Made by a program: the position numbers and the translations under genes | Assembly (NCBI GenBank): GCA_004554585.1 | Contig: SFLH01000001.1 | Span: 186,001 to 250,000, forward strand | DNA length: 64,000 nucleotides | Direction of reading: 5' to 3' | From: Clostridiales bacterium | GTDB lineage: Bacteria > Bacillota > Clostridia > Oscillospirales > Oscillospiraceae | Notes under the pieces: generated by a model | What the model saw: only the letters and a program-made list of their open reading frames with translations | Databases searched by the model: none | Told to the model about the DNA's origin: nothing | Shown: positions 36,904-45,600 of the stretch, piece after piece | How positions within the stretch are numbered: the stretch's first letter is position 1 | How the letters are laid out: the number at the start of each line of letters is the position of its first letter

Positions 36904-36909
36904 CAAGAA

Positions 36910-36942
36910 GGAAGCGGCGCAACAGAACGTCACGCCGCTTCC
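36910..36942. terminator. Hairpin between convergent genes
   Basis: GGAAGCGGCG and CGCCGCTTCC arms around a 13-nt loop lie just after the LysR stop; the minus-strand side is followed by TTCTT. Probably a weak end for one or both convergent transcripts. The rest of 36943-37075 has no gene. Confidence 0.5.
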
Positions 36943-37075
36943 CCCTCAGAATCCGTCAGCCGCTCATTGCAGCTGCGTACTATTATGATAGCACATTGGC
37001 CCAGTTCTTGCAAGGCCTTGCCGGCCTGCTGCTCCAGGAATATGCCGCCACGGTGCCCTTCCCGCTGCACACAGC

Positions 37076-37576
37076 TCACAGGGTCTCGTCTTTCTGTTCC
37101 GCCGTTTCCAGCTGTTTTTCGGTCCGCTGCTTCCCCTTTTTGTGACAGTAGTAAATGCCGTAAAGGCCTGCGGAAACCAGCACCAGGCAGCCCAGGAAGG
37201 TGGCGGCCAGCACCGACAAGAAGTGGGGGTCCAGCAGACCCCGGTACTGGTCGCCGTAGGCGGCGTAGTTGCGAGCCCCGTTGAGGATGGCCACCACCAG
37301 GCTCAGGCCCAGGGCCGCCAGGATGGTCAGACGTTTGCCCTGCTTGGACGTGTCCACCAGGTCCCCGCCCAAAAACATGCTGCGCACGGCAACGTAGAGG
37401 CACGAGACCAGAAGGATGATCAGCTCGGGGATGGACTGGGTGTACGGCAGCTTTAGCCCATAGGTCTTTACCAGCACGGAGATCACCAGCAGCCCCGCCA
37501 TCAGCAGATAGGTCTCTTTCAAAATTCGGTTGGTCAGCTGGACCAGTCGCTCGTCCTTGACTTTCTTTTCTTTCAT
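37076..37576 (-). CDS. Membrane protein of an XRE/membrane-protein pair (DUF6773-like)
   Basis: 166 residues with four predicted membrane helices: TYLLMAGLLVISVLVKTYGL, IPELIILLVSCLYVAVRSMF, LTILAALGLSLVVAILNG and FLSVLAATFLGCLVLVSAGL. N- and C-terminal tails are charged. It starts directly after the stop of the small HTH gene (TGAATG), so the two are coupled. Such pairs, a small XRE regulator plus a four-helix protein, are common in Firmicutes, with unclear function. Confidence 0.75.
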   Translation of the reverse strand: MKEKKVKDERLVQLTNRILKETYLLMAGLLVISVLVKTYGLKLPYTQSIPELIILLVSCLYVAVRSMFLGGDLVDTSKQGKRLTILAALGLSLVVAILNGARNYAAYGDQYRGLLDPHFLSVLAATFLGCLVLVSAGLYGIYYCHKKGKQRTEKQLETAEQKDETL

Positions 37577-37774
37577 TCAGCTCTCCTCCCAAAATAGGTC
37601 GTTCAGCGTCTTGTCCAGGGCCTTGCAGATGGCCACGCACAGGCGCAAGGTGGGGTTGTATTTTCCCGTCTCGATCAGCCCGATGGTCTGCCGGGTGACG
37701 CCCACCAGGGCGGCCAGCTCCTCCTGGCTCATGTCCCGCTCGATCCGGGCGATCTTCATCTGTTTGTTCTTCAT
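37577..37774 (-). CDS. Small XRE-family (Cro/CI-like) regulator
   Basis: 65 residues, only a helix-turn-helix: RDMSQEELAALVGVTRQTIG, then LIETGKYNPTLRLCVAICKA and LDKTLNDLFWEES. It matches the YgzD/YozG type. AGGAGG lies 6 nt before the ATG. It leads the operon with the membrane protein and likely controls its own promoter. Confidence 0.9.
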   Translation of the reverse strand: MKNKQMKIARIERDMSQEELAALVGVTRQTIGLIETGKYNPTLRLCVAICKALDKTLNDLFWEES

Positions 37775-37796
37775 TCTTCCCCTCCTTTCACCTTAT

Positions 37797-37825
37797 AATA
37801 TATATTATATCCACCTTTATGTCAA
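37797..37825 (-). promoter_or_regulatory. Promoter of the XRE/membrane-protein pair
   Basis: TTGACA (37825-37820), 17 nt and TATATT (37802-37797) on the minus strand. The region is a very AT-rich TATA run in a GC-rich genome. Confidence 0.8.
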
Positions 37826-37861
37826 TTATAAATTGCACTTTGCCCATTTTATGTTCCTCGC

Positions 37862-37890
37862 TTGCCAAAACGAGAAAACTATAGTATGCT
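37862..37890 (+). promoter_or_regulatory. Promoter of the nitroreductase gene
   Basis: TTGCCA (37862-37867), 17 nt and TATGCT (37885-37890), about 60 nt before the start. Confidence 0.7.
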
Positions 37891-37950
37891 GAAGAAAATT
37901 CGTCGTTTCCCCGGCTCTGCTGGGGCAAACGACGGACAGGAGGTCGTTGG

Positions 37951-38478
37951 ATGGACTTATTTGATCTGCTGCTCACCCGCCGGAGTATCCGGCAGTACAC
38001 CGGCCAGCCCGTATCCCAGGAAGACCTGCGGGCCGTTCTTGCCGCAGGACTTCTCTCCCCTTCCAGCCGCAGCCGCCGGCCCTGGGAGCTGGTGGTGGTC
38101 CAGGACCCGGCCATGCTGGAGCAGCTCTCCCACTGCCGCCAGGGTTCGGCCAAGATGCTGGCCGGGGCGGCGGCGGCCATTCTGGTGTTCGCCGACCAGA
38201 CCAAAAGCGACGTATGGACCGAGGACTGCGCCATCGTCATGAGCAACATGCATCTCATGGCCCATCACCTGGGTCTGGGCAGCTGCTGGATTCAGGGGCG
38301 GCTGCGCCAGAGCGAGGACGACCGCGAGACCACCGACGCCTACTGCCGCCGGCTGCTGGGCGTGCCCGAGCCCTATGCCTTGGAGGCCATCCTCTCCCTG
38401 GGCCATTCCGCCGTGGAACCCCCGGCCTATGCCCCGGAGGACATTGGCTGGAACAAGGTCCACTGGGACACGTTTTAA
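37951..38478 (+). CDS. Nitroreductase family protein
   Basis: 175 residues. LFDLLLTRRSIRQYTGQPVS is the FMN phosphate-binding start of the family; LLSPSSRSRRPWELVVVQDP and MAHHLGLGSCWIQGRLRQSE complete the FMN site. Such enzymes reduce nitro groups, quinones or flavins with NAD(P)H. It is at the short end for the family. AGGAGG lies 7 nt before the ATG. Stands alone. Confidence 0.92.
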   Translation: MDLFDLLLTRRSIRQYTGQPVSQEDLRAVLAAGLLSPSSRSRRPWELVVVQDPAMLEQLSHCRQGSAKMLAGAAAAILVFADQTKSDVWTEDCAIVMSNMHLMAHHLGLGSCWIQGRLRQSEDDRETTDAYCRRLLGVPEPYALEAILSLGHSAVEPPAYAPEDIGWNKVHWDTF

Positions 38479-38501
38479 CCCCTCGCCTTCCCCAACAGAA
38501 A

Positions 38502-38535
38502 GGGCGCGGACCGTCTCTTCCCACGGTCCGCGCCC
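38502..38535 (+). terminator. Hairpin after the nitroreductase gene
   Basis: Arms GGGCGCGGACCGT and ACGGTCCGCGCCC with an 8-nt loop, 22 nt after the stop. Only a weak T-run follows (GATTT). Confidence 0.65.
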
Positions 38536-38549
38536 AGTGTGATTTCCTG

Positions 38550-38582
38550 CAAAAACGCGCCGCTGGAATGCCAGCGGCGCGT
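38550..38582 (-). terminator. Terminator of the ammonium channel gene
   Basis: Arms ACGCGCCGCTGG and CCAGCGGCGCGT with a 4-nt loop, followed on the minus strand by TTTTT. Confidence 0.88.
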
Positions 38583-38600
38583 TGTGTCTTTGTGGGAAGC

Positions 38601-39809
38601 TTACTCTTCCTCCAGCAGGAAGTCGTCCCGGTCGTCGTAGGTGTCCTCCTTGGTGCCGAACAGGCCCAGGATGGCCCCGCAGATCCGGCCCAGAACCAGG
38701 CCGGACACCACGGTGGCGATGACCGCCCCCACCTGGACGCCCACATTGCCGGTGACGGCGATGCCAAACAGGCCGCCCAGCAGGCCGGGCATGCCGTGGA
38801 GGTTGTGGACCCCGCAGGTGTCGGTGCCCCGGATGAGCTTACAGATCTTGGGGGCAATGATGGCAAAGCCCAGGGTGCTCAGGGTGCCGGCGCAGATGCC
38901 GATGACCATGGCAAAGCCGGGGTTCACCGAGGAGCAGGTGGAGCCGATACACACACCGCCGGCCAGGGCGGCGTTGGCGATGTCCTCCACTTCGATCTTG
39001 CCCCGGATGAGCTTGGAGAAGACATAGGTGGCCAGGGTGGAGCCGCACAGGGCCAGCACGGTGTTCAGAACCGTCAGGTACCCCAGCTCGGGGGCCACCA
39101 CAGCGCTGGTGAAGGAGGGCCAGAAGAGCCACAGGATCATGCTGCCCAGCAGGCAGAACTCGTTGCTGATCTTGTCGGCCTTGGGGCCGGGCTTGTCCTG
39201 GAACTTCTTGGCGGTGGTGGCCACAATGCCCAGGCCGAAGTAGGCACCGAAGGCGTGGATGGCCACGGACCCGCCGGTGTCCAGGAAGCCGGGGAACAGG
39301 CCGCTCTCCAGCAACAGCCACTCGTTGAAGATATAGGCAATGGTAAAGAGGATGGCCAGCACAAAATACTGGTCCATTTTCAGCCGGCCCAGCACCGCGC
39401 CCATGCAGATGAGCAGGCTGGCCGCGGCAAACTCGGCAAACAGGAAGCCGTTGATGTTCATAACCTCAAACTCCCCAGGCAGGAAGCTCTTGACCAGAAG
39501 ATACACCGGCACGGAGATGCTCACCGCCAGGAAGGTGGCCGTCAGGGAGGTAAACTCATGGCCCCGCAGGAAGACCATCAGGAACCCGAAGCCCACCAGC
39601 AGCATGGCCAGGATGTGGATGGACCGGGCATAGGTGATGGAATCAAAGATGGTCCGGGTCGCCCCGTCCAGGCCCTCGGTATCGATGGGAACGATCTCCG
39701 CCAGGCCGCGGGCTACGTTTTCGTTCACGCCGGGGAAGAAGGCCACTGCCATCGCCACGGCGATGAGCAGAAAGACGATCAAAAGCCCCGGGTTTCGGCT
39801 GCTTTTCAT
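38601..39809 (-). CDS. Ammonium/ammonia channel of Rh type
   Basis: 402 residues with eleven or so membrane helices. The motifs DTGGSVAIHAFGAYFGLGIV and DTCGVHNLHGMPGLLGGLFG are those of Rhesus (Rh50) proteins, with the twin-histidine pore residues in IHAFGA and HNLHG. Classic AmtB would carry a different GG-x-x-VHI segment. It transports NH3/NH4+ across the membrane (CO2 has been proposed for Rh proteins). No glnK gene lies next to it, unlike most amt genes. An acidic C-terminus (DTYDDRDDFLLEEE) ends it. Confidence 0.9.
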   Translation of the reverse strand: MKSSRNPGLLIVFLLIAVAMAVAFFPGVNENVARGLAEIVPIDTEGLDGATRTIFDSITYARSIHILAMLLVGFGFLMVFLRGHEFTSLTATFLAVSISVPVYLLVKSFLPGEFEVMNINGFLFAEFAAASLLICMGAVLGRLKMDQYFVLAILFTIAYIFNEWLLLESGLFPGFLDTGGSVAIHAFGAYFGLGIVATTAKKFQDKPGPKADKISNEFCLLGSMILWLFWPSFTSAVVAPELGYLTVLNTVLALCGSTLATYVFSKLIRGKIEVEDIANAALAGGVCIGSTCSSVNPGFAMVIGICAGTLSTLGFAIIAPKICKLIRGTDTCGVHNLHGMPGLLGGLFGIAVTGNVGVQVGAVIATVVSGLVLGRICGAILGLFGTKEDTYDDRDDFLLEEE

Positions 39810-39839
39810 ACTCTCAACACTTCTCTCTTCAAAAATAGA

Positions 39840-39871
39840 ACAAGGGACCGGGGGCTGATTCCGGTCCCTTG
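39840..39871 (-). promoter_or_regulatory. 5'-terminal hairpin in the ammonium channel leader
   Basis: ACAAGGGACCGG and CCGGTCCCTTGT arms start within a few bases of the likely transcription start and are followed on the minus strand by TTCTATTTTT. It could cap and stabilise the mRNA or act as an attenuator. Confidence 0.5.
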
Positions 39872-39881
39872 TGCGTTCTTC

Positions 39882-39910
39882 AATTTAGCACCATTTATTT
39901 TCTTTGTCAA
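39882..39910 (-). promoter_or_regulatory. Promoter of the ammonium channel gene
   Basis: TTGACA (39910-39905), 17 nt and TAAATT (39887-39882) on the minus strand. Confidence 0.8.
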
Positions 39911-39970
39911 CTATTTCATACAAAAATATCTTTGGCATCCGGCCGTTTTCTGTCAAAAACAGGAAATCCG

Positions 39971-42415
39971 TCATCCCTGGTCCCCCAGCACCTCCTGGGC
40001 GTAGTGGACCGATTCCATGGCGTCGGCGGCATAGCGGTCGGCCCCAATGCTGTCGGCGTAGTCCTGGGTGATGACGGCGCCGCCCACCACCACCTTGCAG
40101 GAAAGGCCCGCCTCCCGCAGCTGCCGGATGGTCTCGGCCATGTAGGGAGCGGTGGTGGTCATGAGGGCAGACAGGCCCACCAGGGGGATCTTCTTCTCCC
40201 GGGCGGCGGCCACGATGGTCTCCGGGGGCACGTCCTTGCCCAAGTCCAGCACCCGGAAGCGGTAGCTCTCCAGCAGGACCTTGACGATGTTCTTGCCGAT
40301 ATCGTGGATGTCCCCCTTCACCGTGGCCAGGAGGATCTGGGGTGCTCCCCCGCTCTCCCCGGCGGGCAGGTAGTCTTTGAGGACCTGGAAGGCCCCCTTA
40401 GCCGCCTCGGCGCTCATGAGCAGCTGGGGCAGGAAAAGGGTGCCCTTCTCAAAGCCCTGGCCCACCTGGTCCAGGGCGGGGACCAGCTCGCCGTTGATGA
40501 TGTCCAAAATGTCCCGTCCGCTCTCCGCCAGGAGCTTAGCCTGGGCAGCGGCGGAGTCCTTCAGGCCCTTGCACACCGCGTGGCAGAGGGGGCTCTGCTC
40601 CCCTGGCGCCGGCGCGGCTTGGGCGGCGGGGGCCGCTGCCGGGGCCGCGGGCACGGCTGCCGGCGCGGGGGCCGCCAGGGGGCCGCCCTCCTGGAAGGCG
40701 GTCATATAGGTCTGGCACTGGTCGTCCAGGCCCATCAGGGTCCGGTAGGCGTGGTAGGCCCCCAGCATGGCCCGGCTCTTGGGGTTGATGATGGCCCCGT
40801 CCAAGCCCGCCTGGAGGGCCATGGTGAAGAAGCTCTGGTTGAGCACCTCCCGCTGGGGCAGGCCGAAGGAGACGTTGGAGACGCCCAGGGCGGTCTTCAC
40901 CCCCAGCTCCGTCTTGGCCCGGCGGAGGGTCTCCAGGGTCACCTTGCCGTTGTCCCCTCCGGCGCTGACGGGCATGGTCAGGCCGTCCACCAGCAGCTCC
41001 CGCCGGGGAATGCCCAGGGCCTCGGCCCGTCGGACAATCTTCTCCGCGATGGCCAGACGGCCGGCGGCGTCGGCGGGGATGCCGTCGTCGTCCAGAGTCA
41101 GGCACACCAGGCCGCCGCCGTACTTCTTCACCAGGGGGAGGATGGCGTTTAAGCTCTCCTCCTTGCCGTTGACGGAGTTGATGAGGGGCTTGCCGTTGTA
41201 CCGGCGCAGGGCGGCCTCCATGGCCGCGGGGTTGGAGGTGTCCAGCTGCAGGGGCAGGCCGGTGACCTCCTGGATAGCCTCCACGGTGCGGGTGAGCACC
41301 GTCGGCTCGTCCAGGCCGGGCAGGCCCACGTTCACGTCCAGGATGTGGGCCCCCGCCTCCTCCTGCTGGAAGGCCTCCCCCAGCACGTAATCCATGTCCC
41401 CCTCCCGCAGGGCGGCCTGGAGCTTTTTCTTGCCCGTGGGGTTAATGCGCTCGCCGATGATCACCGGGTCTCGGCCGTCCAGAGCCACCGCCTGACAGTA
41501 GGAGGAGATGAACAGGGTGTCTTTCTCCGTCACCTGGGGCAGGGGAATGTCCTTGGTGGCTTCCATCAGGGCCCGCAGGTGGTCCGGGGTGGTGCCGCAG
41601 CAGCCGCCCAGCAGGGTGGCCATGGGGGCCAGGGGGACCATCTGGGCGGCAAAGTCCGCCGGGCCCAGGTCGTAAACTGCCTGGCCGTTCTGGCTGCGGG
41701 GCAGGCCGGCGTTGGGCTGGAGCAGCAGGGGGATGGAGGCGTCCTCCCACAACGCCTGGAAGACCGGAGCCATCTCCTGGGGGCCCAGGCCGCAGTTCAG
41801 GCCCAGCACATCCACCCCTAGCCCTTCCAGCAGGGCCACAGCGGCCCGGGGGGAGCCGCCGGTGAGAAGCTTGCCGCTCTCGTCAAAGATAAGGCTTGCC
41901 AAGATGGGCAGGTCGCAGTTCTCCTTGGCCGCCAGCACGGCGGCCTTCATCTCGTACAGGTCGCTCATGGTCTCGATGAGGATGCAGTCCGCCCCCGCTT
42001 TCACGGCGGCCCGGACGGTCTCGGCAAACAGGGCCACCGCGTCCTCAAAGTCCAGGTCCCCATAGGGACGCAGGAGCTTGCCGGTGGGACCGATGTCGGC
42101 GCAGACGTAGGCATCGCTCACTCCCGCCTGGTCCATGGCTGCCCGGACGTTGGCCACGGCGGCGGTCATCACCTGCTCAGGCGTCACCCCATAGAGGGCC
42201 AGCTTCAGGGCGCAGGTGCCGAAGGTGTTGGTGGTGATCAGGCGGCTTCCAGCCTCCAGATAGGCCCGGTGGACAGCCTGAACCGCCGCCGGGCTCTCCA
42301 TGCCCCACACGTCGGGGAGCATGCCCTCGGGCAGCCCGGCAGCCTGGAGCATGCTGCCCATCCCCCCATCCAGATAGAGGCGTTGTTCTTTCATCGCTTG
42401 GAGCAGTGGTCTCAT
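39971..42415 (-). CDS. metH: Cobalamin-dependent methionine synthase without reactivation domain
   Basis: 814 residues from the ATG at 42415, AAGGAG 8 nt upstream. Domains in order: homocysteine-binding barrel (1-290) with zinc cysteines C208 (LNCGLG), C272 and C273 (GGCCGTT); methyl-THF (pterin) barrel (about 315-575; IIGERINPTG); an Ala/Pro linker (about 580-606); B12 cap and Rossmann domains with the cobalt-binding H704 in GDIHDIGKN. E. coli MetH is 1227 residues and has a C-terminal SAM-binding reactivation domain; this one stops before it. The gene at 42418-43059 supplies that domain, with a 2-nt gap between the two. Confidence 0.96.
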   Translation of the reverse strand: MRPLLQAMKEQRLYLDGGMGSMLQAAGLPEGMLPDVWGMESPAAVQAVHRAYLEAGSRLITTNTFGTCALKLALYGVTPEQVMTAAVANVRAAMDQAGVSDAYVCADIGPTGKLLRPYGDLDFEDAVALFAETVRAAVKAGADCILIETMSDLYEMKAAVLAAKENCDLPILASLIFDESGKLLTGGSPRAAVALLEGLGVDVLGLNCGLGPQEMAPVFQALWEDASIPLLLQPNAGLPRSQNGQAVYDLGPADFAAQMVPLAPMATLLGGCCGTTPDHLRALMEATKDIPLPQVTEKDTLFISSYCQAVALDGRDPVIIGERINPTGKKKLQAALREGDMDYVLGEAFQQEEAGAHILDVNVGLPGLDEPTVLTRTVEAIQEVTGLPLQLDTSNPAAMEAALRRYNGKPLINSVNGKEESLNAILPLVKKYGGGLVCLTLDDDGIPADAAGRLAIAEKIVRRAEALGIPRRELLVDGLTMPVSAGGDNGKVTLETLRRAKTELGVKTALGVSNVSFGLPQREVLNQSFFTMALQAGLDGAIINPKSRAMLGAYHAYRTLMGLDDQCQTYMTAFQEGGPLAAPAPAAVPAAPAAAPAAQAAPAPGEQSPLCHAVCKGLKDSAAAQAKLLAESGRDILDIINGELVPALDQVGQGFEKGTLFLPQLLMSAEAAKGAFQVLKDYLPAGESGGAPQILLATVKGDIHDIGKNIVKVLLESYRFRVLDLGKDVPPETIVAAAREKKIPLVGLSALMTTTAPYMAETIRQLREAGLSCKVVVGGAVITQDYADSIGADRYAADAMESVHYAQEVLGDQG

Positions 42416-42417
42416 GG

Positions 42418-43059
42418 TCAGCTCTCCTTTTCCTTCTCGCTGCCCGCCGGCGCACACCGGAAGGGGCAGTCGGTTTTTTCACAGCGCATGCATTTCTGGC
42501 CGCAGGACTCCTCCCGGCGGTCAGAGATGCCCACCAGGGCGGTGATGGATTTCTCTGGCACCAGCATCCCCCCCGCGGTGAGGGTCAGGCCGATGCGTTT
42601 GGGGGCCTGCAGCAGATCCAGCACCCGCTGCTGGGCGCCCAGATCCCAGTCCCCATAGCCGGGGCTGAAGGGGGGCGTGAGGTACTCCCCCTCCCCCAGA
42701 TGGGGAAGCAGGCTCTCACAGTAGCCGGCGCACAGGTCGTCCAGCCACACGGCACACACCGCCTGGCCCACCGCCGCCTTGGCCATGGACTGGGCGCTCC
42801 ACCGGCGCAGCAGCCGGTCGGTCTCCGCCCCCAGGGTCACGGCAAAGAGGATGCCCTCCGTGCAGTGGCGCAAATGGTGGTCCAGGTCCCGGCTCTCCCC
42901 GGCAAACAGGGAAAGGGACAGCCGCCGCCCCAGGGTGCGGGGGATGACTGTCCCTTCCAGCTCCCGCTGGCAGGCGGCGGCCCAGGCCGCCGCCTCCGGC
43001 CACAGGGGCGCCCCTCGGGTCCCCAGATAGCGGGCGATTTCTCGTTGGTCTAAGTTCAT
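42418..43059 (-). CDS. Stand-alone MetH reactivation-domain protein with cysteine tail
   Basis: 213 residues. TPPFSPGYGDWDLGAQQRVL, then LDLLQAPKRIGLTLTAGGML, matches the SAM-binding reactivation domain of MetH, where RPAPGYP sits at the same place. The domain returns oxidised cob(II)alamin to methylcobalamin using SAM and an electron. The C-terminus has C186, C190, C193, C198 and C202 (CGQKCMRCEKTDCPFRC), which may bind an Fe-S cluster and bring in the electron. That is inference. The ATG overlaps the metF stop by 4 nt, and metH follows 2 nt after its stop. Confidence 0.88.
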   Translation of the reverse strand: MNLDQREIARYLGTRGAPLWPEAAAWAAACQRELEGTVIPRTLGRRLSLSLFAGESRDLDHHLRHCTEGILFAVTLGAETDRLLRRWSAQSMAKAAVGQAVCAVWLDDLCAGYCESLLPHLGEGEYLTPPFSPGYGDWDLGAQQRVLDLLQAPKRIGLTLTAGGMLVPEKSITALVGISDRREESCGQKCMRCEKTDCPFRCAPAGSEKEKES

Positions 43060-43928
43060 GTCCGTCCCAGTACCTTCGACAGGTTTTCCGCGATCCCCGC
43101 CGCCACGTCAGGTTTGTTCATGGTGTACACGTGGACCCCGCGTACCCCGTTGGCCACCAGGTCCACCATCTGCTGGGCGGCGTAGACGATGCCCGCCTGC
43201 TTCATGGCGTCTGGCCGGTCCCGGAACTTGTCCAAAATCATGCGGAACCGGTTGGGCAGGGTGGTGCCCGACAGGGAGAGGATGCGGGTCATCTGGGCGG
43301 CGTTGGTCACCGGCATGATCCCTGCCAGCACGGGCACCGTGATGCCCGCCTGATGGGCCCGGTAGAGGAAGCTGTACAAGGCACTGTTGTCAAAGAACAT
43401 CTGGGTGACCAGGAAGTCCACCCCGCTGTCCACCTTTTCCCGCAGGTGACGCAGGTCCTCTGCCTGGCTGGCGCACTCCACGTGGCCCTCAGGATAGCAG
43501 GCCGCCCCGATGGAAAAGCCGCCATAGGCCACAATGTCCTCCACCAGGTCCCGGGCATAGCGGTAGTCCCGGGGGGCGGTGGGGTCATATCCTTCGGGGT
43601 AGTCTCCCCGCAGGGCCAGCACATTCTCGATGCCCGCCTGGCGCAGGATGTCCAGCTCCTGGCGGATGCGCCCCCGGTCGGAGGAGACGCAGGTCAGATG
43701 GGCCAGGGCGGGCACCCCGTGGCCCGCCTGGACGATGCGGGCGATCTCTGCCGTATAGGCCGCGGTGCCCCCGCCGGCGCCATAGGTCACACTCATAAAA
43801 TCCGGCTTGAGCTCGGCGATCTGCTCCACGGCGAAGCGCACCGAGTCAAAGTCGCTGTCTTTTTTTGGCGGAAATGCCTCGAAGGACAAGGTCACGTCCT
43901 TTTCCTTCCATAAGTCTCTCAGTTTCAC
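43056..43928 (-). CDS. metF: Methylenetetrahydrofolate reductase
   Basis: 290 residues from GTG at 43928, AAGGAG 7 nt upstream, giving KLRDLWKEKDVTLSFEAFPP. It reduces 5,10-methylene-THF to 5-methyl-THF for MetH. LSFEAFPPKKD, TYGAGGG, LALRGDYP, and DFLVTQMFFDN are family motifs around the FAD. The start overlaps the O-antigen ligase stop by 4 nt (GTGA) and the stop overlaps the reactivation gene. A 77-codon longer frame upstream is antisense noise inside the neighbour. Confidence 0.96.
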   Translation of the reverse strand: MKLRDLWKEKDVTLSFEAFPPKKDSDFDSVRFAVEQIAELKPDFMSVTYGAGGGTAAYTAEIARIVQAGHGVPALAHLTCVSSDRGRIRQELDILRQAGIENVLALRGDYPEGYDPTAPRDYRYARDLVEDIVAYGGFSIGAACYPEGHVECASQAEDLRHLREKVDSGVDFLVTQMFFDNSALYSFLYRAHQAGITVPVLAGIMPVTNAAQMTRILSLSGTTLPNRFRMILDKFRDRPDAMKQAGIVYAAQQMVDLVANGVRGVHVYTMNKPDVAAGIAENLSKVLGRT

Positions 43929-45493
43929 AGGCTCTCTCCTTTGGCCGGGATAGGCTCCTCTTCCGCCTCCCCCTGGGCCGCCAGGCGGATGCCCGCCAGG
44001 GTCAGGGCACAGACGAACCAGAAGATGAGCATCACCCGGGGATAGTTCCAGATATAGTCGGCCACGCCGCAGAGCATGGTGCCCAGAATGGCAGCGGCAC
44101 TGCCGATGATGGCCATGCGGGCCACCGGGCCGCAGGTGTTGCGGACCACAGCCCGGCACCCCTGCTTAAAGGTCCACAGGATGCCCCCCACAAAGGAGAT
44201 CAGGCCCACCAGGCCGGTCTCGCACCAGACCTGGAGATAGATGTCGTGGCAGTGGACAAAGTAGTCCTTCCCGTGGAAGAGGTTCAGGTCGCTGACCGCC
44301 TGGCGCACCGCGTCGCTGCCCAGGCCGGCGCCCAGGATGGGCCGCTGGAGGAGGAGCTCCCCGGCGGCCTTGTACAGGGGGAAGCGGCTGGTGGTGGAGC
44401 TGTCCTCGGTATTAAAGATGGTCAGCACTCGGTTGAACACCGTGTCGGGCAGGGCGGCCAGAATGACCAGCGCCGCGAAAATCCCCAGGGGGATAAGCTT
44501 CCGGTTCCACAGCAAGACGAAAATCACCGCCGCGAAGGCCAGGCCCACCCAGCTGGCCCGGGAATAGGTCATGGCGATGGCCACACAGCCCACACCCGCG
44601 CTGAGCAGGCCCAGGAAGCGGCCGCCCCAGCTCTTGGCGCAGAGCATATACGCGATGGCCACCGGGATGAGCAGCAGCAGCACCTCGGCAAAGGCGTTGG
44701 GGTTCTCAAAGAATCCGTAGACCCGGCCGGGCATTCCCTCGTTCAGGTCCATGTCCACGTAGGAGGGGTTGACCTCCACCCCCTGGATGCGCTGGACCAC
44801 CCCATAGAGGGAGATGACCAGCAGGGACAGGGACGTAAAGGAGAGCAAGCGCAGCAGGTGGCGCCCGGTGCGCACGGTGCTGACCACCACGATCACGCAC
44901 AGGATGCACGTGAGATAGAAAAACACGAACCGGGTGGACAGGGCGGGATAGGCCGACAGGGGCCAGGCCGCCAGGATCATGCCGAAAAAGGCCACCAGCC
45001 AGGGCCCCAGGAAGGTCACATCCAGCCGGAAGGTCCGCTGGCGCATCCCCGCCACCACGGCCATGAGGAAGCACAGAACAAAGCCGGCAAAGCTGTAGGC
45101 ATTGTTCCACTGCTGATAGGGAATAACCATGAACAGCAGCATCAGCCAGCCCACTGCCAAGGGGGTGTTCTCTACGGCGGAGAAGACGATCTGGGCGATC
45201 ACGCTGTTTTCAAAGACCGGCCGCAAGGCGCCGTAGAGCTTTTGCAACAGGATGGTGGGGATGCTCAGCACAAAGGTCAGCACCCGGCACAGCACGCTGT
45301 CCTTCCAGGCCCGGGACAGGCACCCCTCCCGGGTGAGAAAGCCGATGAGCACACTGCCCGAACAGGCTTGGCTCCACCCCCGGGCAATGCCCCGGATGAC
45401 CTTGGCCAGCAGGCTGTACTCGTATCGCTCCCGCAGCCACAGCCACACAGGGAGCAGCAGCCGTCCTACCAGGCTGCTCTGGACTACTTCCAC
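43925..45493 (-). CDS. O-antigen ligase-like membrane protein
   Basis: 522 residues with about twelve membrane helices. The large Wzy_C region has GRVYGFFENPNAFAEVLLLL and TYSRASWVGLAFAAV, then RPILGAGLGSDAVRQAV and HCHDIYLQVWCETGLVGLIS, the family's active loop. Enzymes of this fold join polysaccharide chains to a lipid or protein carrier outside the membrane; in a Gram-positive the acceptor is unknown. It starts with GTG at 45493, AAGGAGGG 7 nt upstream. It is coupled to metF, although the two have no obvious shared job. Confidence 0.86.
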   Translation of the reverse strand: MEVVQSSLVGRLLLPVWLWLRERYEYSLLAKVIRGIARGWSQACSGSVLIGFLTREGCLSRAWKDSVLCRVLTFVLSIPTILLQKLYGALRPVFENSVIAQIVFSAVENTPLAVGWLMLLFMVIPYQQWNNAYSFAGFVLCFLMAVVAGMRQRTFRLDVTFLGPWLVAFFGMILAAWPLSAYPALSTRFVFFYLTCILCVIVVVSTVRTGRHLLRLLSFTSLSLLVISLYGVVQRIQGVEVNPSYVDMDLNEGMPGRVYGFFENPNAFAEVLLLLIPVAIAYMLCAKSWGGRFLGLLSAGVGCVAIAMTYSRASWVGLAFAAVIFVLLWNRKLIPLGIFAALVILAALPDTVFNRVLTIFNTEDSSTTSRFPLYKAAGELLLQRPILGAGLGSDAVRQAVSDLNLFHGKDYFVHCHDIYLQVWCETGLVGLISFVGGILWTFKQGCRAVVRNTCGPVARMAIIGSAAAILGTMLCGVADYIWNYPRVMLIFWFVCALTLAGIRLAAQGEAEEEPIPAKGESL

Positions 45494-45548
45494 AGGCGAT
45501 CCCTCCTTTGGAATCCTTTGGTTTCAAAATCCGTTGAAATGGCGCGGC

Positions 45549-45577
45549 CCCCACCCGGGCGAACAGGCTCGGGTGGG
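45549..45577 (-). other. Hairpin before the O-antigen ligase gene
   Basis: CCCCACCCG and CGGGTGGGG arms around an 11-nt loop in the 107-nt gap. No T-run, so the upstream transcript probably continues. Confidence 0.5.
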
Positions 45578-45600
45578 GACCGGCGCGTCACAGGGTCTTT

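Noticed and set aside
36930..37640. 236-codon minus-strand frame over the XRE/membrane-protein pair
   Set aside because: Same strand but a different frame from the two real genes, which have coupled starts, ribosome sites and clear helices; its own product is Gly/Arg-rich noise.
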